27,369 nt of DNA from contig DASTQL010000122.1 in the NCBI GenBank assembly GCA_035761805.1, positions 1 to 27,369 on the forward strand, given 5' to 3'. The position numbers were made by a program, and so were the translations under genes. Within the stretch, counting starts at the first letter, position 1. Every line of letters begins with the position of its first letter. Source of the DNA: DASTQL01 sp035761805. GTDB lineage: Bacteria; Actinomycetota; Actinomycetes; Jiangellales; Jiangellaceae. The notes beneath the pieces were generated by a model. The model did not search any database. It was not told the DNA's origin and saw only the letters and a program-made list of their open reading frames with translations. Below are positions 7,829 through 13,612 of the stretch, piece by piece.

Positions 7829-8986
7829 GTGTCCGACGCCATCGAGGTGCGCAAGGTCCCCATCCGCAGCGTCGCCGACGCCTCCGGGTTGTCGGAGCTC
7901 GTCGACGCCGGCGTCCTCGAGGCCGACCGGGTCGTGGCCGTCATCGGCAAGACCGAGGGCAACGGTGGGGTCAACGACTACACCCGGATCATCGCCGACC
8001 GCGCCTTCCGGGAGGTGCTCGTCGGCAGGGGCACGCGCACCCCGGAGGAGGTCGGCCAGGTGCCGATCGTGTGGTCCGGCGGGACCGACGGGGTGCTCTC
8101 GCCGCACGCGACGGTCTTCGCCACCGTGCCGCCCGGCCGGGCCGATCCGACCGAAGAGCCGCGGCTCGCCGTGGGCTTCGCCATGAGCGAGCCGATCCTG
8201 CCCGAGGAGATCGGCCGGCGAGGCATGATCGAGAAGGTGGCCGAGGCGGTGGGCGCCGCTACGGACCGGGCCGGGATCACCGACGCCTCCGACGTCCACT
8301 ACGTGCAGACCAAGACGCCGCTGCTCACCATCCAGACCATCCGTGAGGCGCAGGAGCGCGGGCAGACCGTCTGGACGGAGCACACCCACGAGTCGATGGA
8401 CCTGTCCAACGGCACGACCGCGTTGGGCGTGGCCGTCGCCCTCGGGGAGATCCGGATGCCCACCGACGAGCAGGTGATGCACGACCGGTCGCTCTACTCC
8501 ACCGTCGCCTCCTGCTCCTCCGGCGTGGAGCTGGACCGGGCCCAGGTGGTCGTCGTCGGCAACGCCCGGGGGGTGGGCGGGCGCTACCGCATCGGCCACG
8601 CCGTGATGCGGGACGCCCTTGACGCGGACGGCATCTGGGCGGCCGTCCGGGAGGCGGGTCTGGAGCTCCCCGCCCGGCCGCACTGGAGCGACCTCGACGG
8701 TCGTCTGGTCAATGTCTTCCTCAAGTGCGAGGCCAGTCGGAACGGCACGGTCCGCGGCCGTCGCAACGCCATGCTCGACGACTCCGACGTGCACTGGCAC
8801 CGGCAGATCAAGGCCTGCGTCGGAGGGGTGGCCGCAGCCGTGACGGGCGACCCCGCCGTCTTCGTCTCCGTCTCGGCGGCGCACCAGGGGCCGGACGGTG
8901 GCGGGCCGGTGGCCGCCGTGGTGGACCTCGGGCCCGAGCCGACGGGATACCGGCCGCCGTCCGACGGATCCGCCGCTCCGGCCTAG
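7829..8986 (+). CDS. Ring-opening amidohydrolase (barbiturase / cyanuric acid hydrolase family)
   Basis: The 385-residue protein matches the small AtzD/TrzD/barbiturase family, which hydrolyses the ring of cyanuric acid or barbituric acid with Ser-Lys dyads in three repeated domains. Dyad candidates are Lys41 (VIGKTEGNGGVND) with Ser83 (SGGTDGVLSPH), Lys162 (VQTKTPLLT) with a serine in STVASCSSGVEL at about 228-231, and Lys299 (VFLKCEAS) with Ser347 or Ser349 just before AHQGPDGGGPVAAVVD. GTG 7829 is chosen because GAGAGGA lies seven bases upstream; an in-frame GTG at 7802 would add nine unusual residues. Barbiturase acts in oxidative uracil breakdown, giving ureidomalonate; cyanuric acid hydrolase acts in s-triazine breakdown. 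Sequence alone does not decide between them, and no ureidomalonase or biuret hydrolase gene is seen here. Confidence 0.88.
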   Translation: MSDAIEVRKVPIRSVADASGLSELVDAGVLEADRVVAVIGKTEGNGGVNDYTRIIADRAFREVLVGRGTRTPEEVGQVPIVWSGGTDGVLSPHATVFATVPPGRADPTEEPRLAVGFAMSEPILPEEIGRRGMIEKVAEAVGAATDRAGITDASDVHYVQTKTPLLTIQTIREAQERGQTVWTEHTHESMDLSNGTTALGVAVALGEIRMPTDEQVMHDRSLYSTVASCSSGVELDRAQVVVVGNARGVGGRYRIGHAVMRDALDADGIWAAVREAGLELPARPHWSDLDGRLVNVFLKCEASRNGTVRGRRNAMLDDSDVHWHRQIKACVGGVAAAVTGDPAVFVSVSAAHQGPDGGGPVAAVVDLGPEPTGYRPPSDGSAAPA

Positions 8987-8989
8987 GGT
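8984..8989 (+). promoter_or_regulatory. -10 element (TAGGGT) overlapping a stop codon, for the SseB-like gene
   Basis: The TAG stop of the amidohydrolase is the first half of TAGGGT, which ends seven bases before GTG 8997. There is no Shine-Dalgarno sequence, so a leaderless transcript is likely. The flanks (CTAGGGTCG) resemble the other -10 sites in the window. No clear -35. Confidence 0.45.
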
Positions 8990-8996
8990 CGGCGTC

Positions 8997-9584
8997 GTGC
9001 CGAGCTCGGCGGACCGTCCCCTCCCGACCCCCTCGGGCGACGACGGGGCGGTGGACCCGCGGGTCGAGGCGGCACTGGCCGACCTCCCACCCGGTGGCGC
9101 CCCGACCCCTCGGCTGGTCGCCGCCCTGGCGTCCGGCCGCCTCCTGGTGCCGCTCGTCGCCGTCCTGGAGGGGGCCGGGGCGCGGGGAGGTCACGGGACC
9201 GACAAGGCCTCGCACCTGGCCTCGGTCTCGACGACCGGACGGGACGGCCGTCGCGGCCAGCTGGCCTTCACGTCCTTGGAGACGATGCGGCGTTGGGACC
9301 CGTCCGCGCGACCGGTGCCCGTGGCGACCCGCGGCGTCGCGGCGGCGGCGCTCGCGGACGGGGCCGACGCCGTCGTGGTGGACCTGGCCGGGCCGGTCGT
9401 CGTCGAGCTCGACGGGCCGCTCCTCCGCGCTCTCGCCGCCGGCTGGGGCCCCGTCGACGACGAGGGCGGCGCGACCCGGTGGGGCGTCCGCGTGGCGCTC
9501 GCCCGCCCCGAGGAGCGGCCGGCGCGGGAGAGTCCCGGCGCCGTCCGTCGGAGCTGGTGGCGACACGTGCGTGACCGCCTGTGA
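8997..9584 (+). CDS. SseB-like protein
   Basis: The protein of about 195 residues resembles the SseB N-terminal domain proteins found next to infC in many actinobacteria. The recognisable part is the stretch GRLLVPLVAVLEG followed by a GxxGTDKASHLASVSTTGRDGRRGQLAFTS region and ADAVVVDLAGPVVVEL, typical of the family's alternating strand pattern. No catalytic motif or membrane segment is visible, and the molecular role of the actinobacterial versions is not known. GTG 8997 is chosen because of the -10 element directly in front of it and because the frame before it belongs to the amidohydrolase gene in another phase. It is convergent with the DUF1844 gene, with 22 bases between the two stops. 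Confidence 0.75.
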   Translation: MPSSADRPLPTPSGDDGAVDPRVEAALADLPPGGAPTPRLVAALASGRLLVPLVAVLEGAGARGGHGTDKASHLASVSTTGRDGRRGQLAFTSLETMRRWDPSARPVPVATRGVAAAALADGADAVVVDLAGPVVVELDGPLLRALAAGWGPVDDEGGATRWGVRVALARPEERPARESPGAVRRSWWRHVRDRL

Positions 9585-9609
9585 GGGCCCGTCTCCAGGC
9601 AGGGGCTCA
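9581..9609. terminator. Possible bidirectional terminator between the convergent SseB-like and DUF1844 genes
   Basis: The sequence TGAGGGCCC at 9582-9590 can pair with GGGGCTCA at 9602-9609 with small bulges, so that both stop codons are part of the stem. No U-tract follows on either side, and the stem is imperfect, so this is a weak call. Confidence 0.3.
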
Positions 9610-9951
9610 GGCCCGGACCGCTCCGGTGAACCGCTCTCCCGGGCCGTCACCGGGCGGGTCCGGGACGGCGCTCTCCTCCCGGAAGCCGAGCTGAAGGCTG
9701 CGCAGCCCGTCCCGCAGCGGTGCCGCGTGGTGGTGGCCGAGGTGGGGTGCGGCCCCGGTGACCAGGCCGGCCAGGGCGTCGATCAGCGCCCTGGCCTCGT
9801 CCAGGTCGCGATGGTCGGGCAGGTCCTCGGCCAGCCCCAGGTGCACGGCCGCGGCGCTCATCAGGTGGACCGCGGCCGCCCCGATGACCTCGACCGCGGG
9901 CACCTCGGCGATGTCGCGCGCGGCCGCCGCGGACTGGGGACCGGCGTCCAT
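9607..9951 (-). CDS. DUF1844 family protein
   Basis: The 114-residue protein matches the small DUF1844 family by its core: residues around EVIGAAAVHLMSAAAVHLGL, then DLDEARALIDALAGLVTG and the C-terminal PLRDGLRSLQLGFREES. The family is helical, soluble and of unknown function. In many actinobacteria it lies beside infC, as here, where it is divergent from infC across a 303-base region. The ATG at 9951 gives the normal length. TAACAC on the minus strand at 9955-9960 could be a -10 but lies only three bases from the ATG, so its promoter is not settled. Confidence 0.78.
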   Translation of the reverse strand: MDAGPQSAAAARDIAEVPAVEVIGAAAVHLMSAAAVHLGLAEDLPDHRDLDEARALIDALAGLVTGAAPHLGHHHAAPLRDGLRSLQLGFREESAVPDPPGDGPGERFTGAVRA

Positions 9952-10254
9952 GCGGTGTTACCCTGGCACACCGACCGACTCCTCGGGGCACCCGGCGCAC
10001 GTCCGGGCACTGCGGGGGGACGCAAAGTGGAGGCACCTCCCACCCGCGCGGCCGCGAGGCCGACGGGTCACGGTCCGGGCACCCCGGGCATCGGGGTGGG
10101 TCCGCGGCGGCAGGCTCCGCCGAGGGCACCCGGCGGCCTCTGCACGCGTGAGCGGCAGGGGCCTTCGTGCACGTGGGGCACCTTCCTCCGACGGTCGCAC
10201 CGGTACGACCAGCACGACGACACACCCACGAGACCAAGCACGAGGAGGACCGCA
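9952..10254 (+). promoter_or_regulatory. infC leader region with predicted hairpins
   Basis: This 303-base stretch between the DUF1844 and infC starts has no supported gene. TACCCT at 9959-9964 is a candidate -10 for infC, giving a leader of about 280 bases. Hairpins that can be read directly are CACCCCG/CGGGGTG (10080-10086 with 10092-10098, 7-bp stem, 5-base loop), CGGCGG/CCGCCG (10105-10110 with 10117-10122) and TGCACG/CGTGCA (10141-10146 with 10166-10171); GTGGAGG at 10027 can pair with CCTCCCAC with one bulge. Leaders before infC-rpmI-rplT control this operon through L20 or IF3 in other bacteria; whether this one does is inference. GAGGAGGA at 10242-10249 is the ribosome binding site. 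Confidence 0.55.
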
Positions 10255-10899
10255 ATCAGCGTCGAGCCCCGCATCAACGACCGGATCCGGGTTCCCGAGG
10301 TCCGGCTCGTCGGCCCGAACGGCGAGCAGGTCGGCATCGTCCGCATCGAGGACGCCCTGCGACTTGCCCAGGAGGCCGACCTCGACCTCGTCGAGGTGGC
10401 CCCGACGGCCCGCCCGCCGGTGGCCAAGCTCATGGACTACGGGAAGTTCAAGTACGAGTCGGCCATGAAGGCTCGCGAGACCCGTCGGAACCAGACCAAT
10501 GTCCAGATCAAGGAGCAGAAGCTCCGTCCCAAGATCGACTCGCACGACTACGAGACCAAGAAGCGCAACGTCGAGCGGTTCCTCCGCGAGGGGGACAAGG
10601 TCAAGGTCACGATCATGTTCCGCGGCCGGGAGCAGTCGAGGCCCGAGCTCGGCTTCCGGCTCCTGCAGCGGCTGGCCGAGGACGTCCAGGAGCTCGGGTT
10701 CGTGGAGTCCGCGCCGAGGCAGGACGGTCGCAACATGATCATGGTCATCGGTCCCCACCGCAAGAAGGCGGAGGCCAAGGCGGAGCGTGAGGCCGAGCGG
10801 GCTCGGCAGGCGGCCGAGCGCGGGGACGGCGGTCGGGCTGCCCGGGCCGCCGGTCGAGCGGCCGCCCGGGCCGCGGCCAAGACCACCGACGGTCCCTGA
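10255..10899 (+). CDS. infC: Translation initiation factor IF-3, AUC start codon
   Basis: IF3 binds the 30S subunit, prevents early 50S joining and checks the start codon and initiator tRNA. The N-domain begins with EPRINDRIRVPEVRLVGPNGEQVG (residues 4-26), the linker follows DYGKFKYE (61-68), and the C-domain includes KVKVTIMFRGRE (115-126) and GRNMIMVIGP (158-167). The start is ATC at 10255: GAGGAGGA is five bases upstream, and no ATG, GTG or TTG occurs near it in frame. infC of E. coli and Bacillus also starts with a rare codon (AUU), used for autoregulation. The protein is about 214 residues against 180 in E. coli, because of an Ala/Arg/Glu-rich tail from about residue 170, common in actinobacteria. 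It is first in the infC-rpmI-rplT operon. Confidence 0.96.
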   Translation: MSVEPRINDRIRVPEVRLVGPNGEQVGIVRIEDALRLAQEADLDLVEVAPTARPPVAKLMDYGKFKYESAMKARETRRNQTNVQIKEQKLRPKIDSHDYETKKRNVERFLREGDKVKVTIMFRGREQSRPELGFRLLQRLAEDVQELGFVESAPRQDGRNMIMVIGPHRKKAEAKAEREAERARQAAERGDGGRAARAAGRAAARAAAKTTDGP

Positions 10900-10974
10900 C
10901 GGACACGAGGCACGAGACAGGGTGGCGGCGCCGACCGCAGCGGTCGCCGCGCACGGACGAGGAGACATGGCGAC

Positions 10975-11169
10975 ATGCCGAAGATGAAGACGCACAGCGG
11001 CGCCAAGAAGCGCTTCCGTATCACCGGCAAGGGCAAGGTGATGCGCGAGCAGGCCAACCGACGCCACCTGTTCGAGGGCAAGCCGTCGACGCGCACACGC
11101 CGGCTGGCGAGGGACGTCGAGACGTCGGCCGCCGACGTCCGCAAGGTCAAGAAGCTGCTCGGCAAGTAA
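10975..11169 (+). CDS. rpmI: 50S ribosomal protein L35
   Basis: The 64-residue basic protein is L35, a component of the large ribosomal subunit. The sequence starts MPKMKTHSGAKKRFRITGKGK and ends in RKVKKLLGK, as in other bacteria. The start is ATG 10975, with GAGGAG at 10959-10964 ten bases upstream; another ATG at 10967 is out of frame. It lies 75 bases after infC and 52 bases before rplT. Confidence 0.98.
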   Translation: MPKMKTHSGAKKRFRITGKGKVMREQANRRHLFEGKPSTRTRRLARDVETSAADVRKVKKLLGK

Positions 11170-11221
11170 CGACTGACGATCCCGGCCCGATCGACCGGCC
11201 GGGACAGCGCAAGGAGTTCCA

Positions 11222-11602
11222 GTGGCACGCGTGAAGCGGGCGGTCAACGCCCACAAGAAGCGCCGGGTCGTCCTCGAGCGGGCGAGCGGCTACCGGGGCC
11301 AGCGGTCCCGTCTCTACCGCAAGGCGAAGGAGCAGATCACTCACTCCCTCGTCTACAACTACAACGACCGCAAGAAGCGCAAGGGCGACTTCCGCCAGCT
11401 GTGGATCACCCGCATCAACGCGGCGTCACGGTCGCACGGCCTCACCTACAACCGGTTCGTCCAGGGCCTGAGGGCCGCGGGCGTCGACGTGGACCGCAAG
11501 CACCTCGCCGACCTCGCAGTCAACGACGCCACCGCCTTCGCGGCCCTGGTCGAGGTCGCCCGTGCGGCCCTGCCGGAGGACCGCAACGCCCCGGCGGCCT
11601 GA
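11222..11602 (+). CDS. rplT: 50S ribosomal protein L20
   Basis: L20 binds 23S rRNA early in assembly of the large subunit and, in several bacteria, represses its own operon. The 126-residue protein shows the classic N-terminus MARVKRAVNAHKKRRVVLERASGYRGQRSRLYRKAKEQ and the globular part with LWITRINAASRSHGLTYN. GTG 11222 is preceded by AAGGAG at 11211-11216, five bases away. The gene is third in the infC operon, and the methyltransferase gene follows after nine bases. No deviation from the family is seen apart from a short Ala-rich end. Confidence 0.98.
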   Translation: MARVKRAVNAHKKRRVVLERASGYRGQRSRLYRKAKEQITHSLVYNYNDRKKRKGDFRQLWITRINAASRSHGLTYNRFVQGLRAAGVDVDRKHLADLAVNDATAFAALVEVARAALPEDRNAPAA

Positions 11603-11611
11603 CCGTCCTCG

Positions 11612-12457
11612 GTGACCCCCGACCGCCTGGCCCCGGCCGGTGTCCTCGGCCCCCGCTCCGCGCGGGTGCGCCGGGCCCGCCGCCTGACCGGGCGGCCGGC
11701 GCGTGAGGAGTCCGGGCTGTTCCTCGTCGAGGGGCCGCAGGGGCTGCGCGAGGCGGTCCGCCGTCCCGACCTCCTCGAGGAGGTGTACGTCACCCCGGGC
11801 GCGGCGGGCCGGTATGCGGGCCTGGTCGCCGAAGCGGCGGCGGGAGGTGCCGACGTGGTCGCGGTCGACGACGACGCCCTCGTCTCGTTGGCGGAGACGG
11901 TCACGCCGCAGGGTGTGGTCGCCGTCTGCCGCACGGTCACCGTGCCCCTGGCGGTGGCCGTGGCCGGGGCGCCGCGGCTCGTGGCGCTCCTCGTCGAGGT
12001 CCAGGACCCCGGGAACGCCGGGACAGTCGTCCGGTGCGCTGACGCTTCGGGGGCTGACGCCGTGATCCTCACCGCCGGCTCGGTGGACCCGCACAACGGC
12101 AAGGCGGTCCGCGCGTCCGCAGGGAGCCTGTTCCACCTGCCGGTGGTCACCGGTCCCGGGTTGCAGGATGCCGTGCTGGCCTGCCGCAGCGCTGGGCTCA
12201 CCGTCCTCGCCGCGGACGGCCGTGCGGACCTCGACCTGGACGACGCTGAGAGGGCCCGTCTGCTCGACGCCCCGACGGTGTGGCTGTTCGGCAACGAGGC
12301 GCACGGCCTGGCTCCCGCAGCGACCGCGCTCGCGGACCACGCGGTCCGCGTCCCCGTCTACGGGGCGGCCGAGAGCCTGAACCTCGCCACGGCGGCCGCG
12401 GTGTGCCTCTACGCGTCCGCCCGGTGCCAGCGACGCGACCCGGCGGTCTCCTCCTAG
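11612..12457 (+). CDS. TrmH/SpoU-family RNA 2'-O-methyltransferase
   Basis: The 281-residue protein is a SPOUT methyltransferase that probably adds a 2'-O-methyl group to rRNA (TsnR/RlmB-like) using S-adenosylmethionine. The N-terminal substrate-binding domain holds RRLTGRPAREESGLFLVEGPQGLREA (about 24-49). The three knot motifs follow: VEVQDPGNAGTVVRCADASGAD (about 128-149), VWLFGNEAHGL (about 224-234) and VPVYGAAESLNLATAAAVCLY (about 248-268), with the conserved Asn, Arg, Glu and Ser of the family. The start GTG 11612 lies nine bases after rplT with no clear ribosome binding site, so coupling to rplT is likely. The same place in mycobacteria also holds a tsnR-type gene. The target nucleotide is not known from sequence. 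Confidence 0.92.
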   Translation: MTPDRLAPAGVLGPRSARVRRARRLTGRPAREESGLFLVEGPQGLREAVRRPDLLEEVYVTPGAAGRYAGLVAEAAAGGADVVAVDDDALVSLAETVTPQGVVAVCRTVTVPLAVAVAGAPRLVALLVEVQDPGNAGTVVRCADASGADAVILTAGSVDPHNGKAVRASAGSLFHLPVVTGPGLQDAVLACRSAGLTVLAADGRADLDLDDAERARLLDAPTVWLFGNEAHGLAPAATALADHAVRVPVYGAAESLNLATAAAVCLYASARCQRRDPAVSS

Positions 12458-12460
12458 ACT
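12455..12460 (+). promoter_or_regulatory. -10 element (TAGACT) overlapping a stop codon, for pheST
   Basis: The TAG stop of the methyltransferase gene begins TAGACT, with flanks CTAGACTCG like the other -10 sites. Transcription from about 12467 would give a leader of about 50 bases before pheS, with GAGGAA at 12510-12515. No T-box or other riboswitch is seen in this short leader. Confidence 0.42.
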
Positions 12461-12517
12461 CGCCGCGTCCGGCGCCCGCTCTCCGCGCGGCGCACCCGTG
12501 ACGGATCCCGAGGAAGC

Positions 12518-13612
12518 ATGTCCGCGCCCAACAAGCAGTACGACCCGGTCGAGGTGAGCCTCCTGCACCCGGACGAGGTGGAGCGGGCGCGTCTGGAGGC
12601 GCTGGCCGCTGTCGCTGCCGCCCGTGACGTGGCCGAGCTCAAGGCGGCCCGGCTCGCCCACGCCGGCGACCGGTCGCCGCTCACCCTGGCGAACCGTGAG
12701 ATCGGCGCGCTGCCACCCCAGGCACGCAAGGACGCGGGGATCCGGCTCGGCGCCGCCCGGCGTTCCGTGGCCGACGCCGTGGCAGCGCGCCAGGCGGAGC
12801 TCGAAGCAGAGAGGGACGCGCGCGTCCTGGTCGAGGAGACCGTCGACGTGACGCTCCCCGGCGACCGCCGCCCTCGGGGGGCTCGCCACCCGCTGCAGAC
12901 CTTGCAGGAACGGATCGCCGACCTGTTCGTCGGCATGGGCTGGGAGGTCGCCGAGGGTCCCGAGGTGGAAGGGGAGTGGTTCAACTTCGACGCCCTCAAC
13001 TTCGGGCCCGACCACCCGGCGCGCCAGATGCAGGACACGTTCTTCGTCGACCCTCCCGGCTCGGGGATGGTGCTACGGACCCACACCTCACCGGTGCAGG
13101 CCCGTGCCCTCCTCGAGCGCGGTGTGCCGATCTACGTCGCCGTACCGGGCAAGGTCTTCCGCACCGACGAGCTCGACGCGACGCACACGCCGGTCTTCCA
13201 CCAGGTCGAGGGCCTGGCCGTCGACGAAGGCCTCACCATGGCGCACCTGAGGGGGACTCTCGACCACTTCGCCGCCGCGATGTTCGGCCCGGGCACCGTC
13301 ACGCGGTTGCGGCCGTCCTTCTTCCCGTTCACCGAGCCGAGCGCGGAGATGGACCTCACCTGCTTCGTCTGCCGTGGCGAGGACGCAGCGTGCCGCACCT
13401 GCGGGGGCACGGGCTGGATCGAGTGGGGGGGGTGCGGCATGGTGCACCCCAACGTGCTGCGTGCCGCCGGCGTGGACCCCGACCGCGTGTCGGGATTCGC
13501 GTTCGGGATGGGCATCGAGCGCACGCTGATGTTCCGCCATGGTGTCGCCGACATGCGAGACATGGTCGAGGGTGACGTGCGGTTCAGCCGCCAGTTCGGG
13601 ATGGAGGTCTGA
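12518..13612 (+). CDS. pheS: Phenylalanine-tRNA ligase alpha subunit
   Basis: PheS is the catalytic subunit of the alpha2-beta2 class II synthetase that charges tRNA-Phe. The first 110 residues are a charged helical region expected to form the coiled-coil arm that binds tRNA. The catalytic core starts at HPLQTLQERIADLF (124-137); motif 2 is GKVFRTDELDATHTPVFHQVEG (211-232) and motif 3 is GFAFGMGIERTLMFRHG (326-342). A cysteine cluster (Cys282, 285, 292, 295) in the CFVCRGEDAACRTCGGTGW insertion could bind zinc, as in many bacterial PheS proteins. The ATG at 12518 gives the standard length of 364 residues, although the GAGGAA in front of it is only two bases away. pheT begins on the base after the stop. 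Confidence 0.97.
   Translation: MSAPNKQYDPVEVSLLHPDEVERARLEALAAVAAARDVAELKAARLAHAGDRSPLTLANREIGALPPQARKDAGIRLGAARRSVADAVAARQAELEAERDARVLVEETVDVTLPGDRRPRGARHPLQTLQERIADLFVGMGWEVAEGPEVEGEWFNFDALNFGPDHPARQMQDTFFVDPPGSGMVLRTHTSPVQARALLERGVPIYVAVPGKVFRTDELDATHTPVFHQVEGLAVDEGLTMAHLRGTLDHFAAAMFGPGTVTRLRPSFFPFTEPSAEMDLTCFVCRGEDAACRTCGGTGWIEWGGCGMVHPNVLRAAGVDPDRVSGFAFGMGIERTLMFRHGVADMRDMVEGDVRFSRQFGMEV

Noticed and set aside
6899..8884. 661-codon open frame on the minus strand opposite the carboxyltransferase and amidohydrolase.
   Set aside because: It mirrors two genes with clear motifs, has no recognisable domain, and has the composition of an antisense frame.
9950..10254. Possible small plus-strand peptide starting with ATG 9950 in the infC leader.
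   Set aside because: The frame stays open far into infC in another phase, has no ribosome binding site, and its composition is that of a shadow frame.
10967..10969. ATG eight bases before the rpmI start.
   Set aside because: It is out of frame with L35 and its frame gives no conserved product; ATG 10975 gives the exact L35 N-terminus.
12461..12517. Possible T-box or amino-acid riboswitch before pheS.
   Set aside because: The leader is only about 50 bases and shows no specifier hairpin or T-box sequence.
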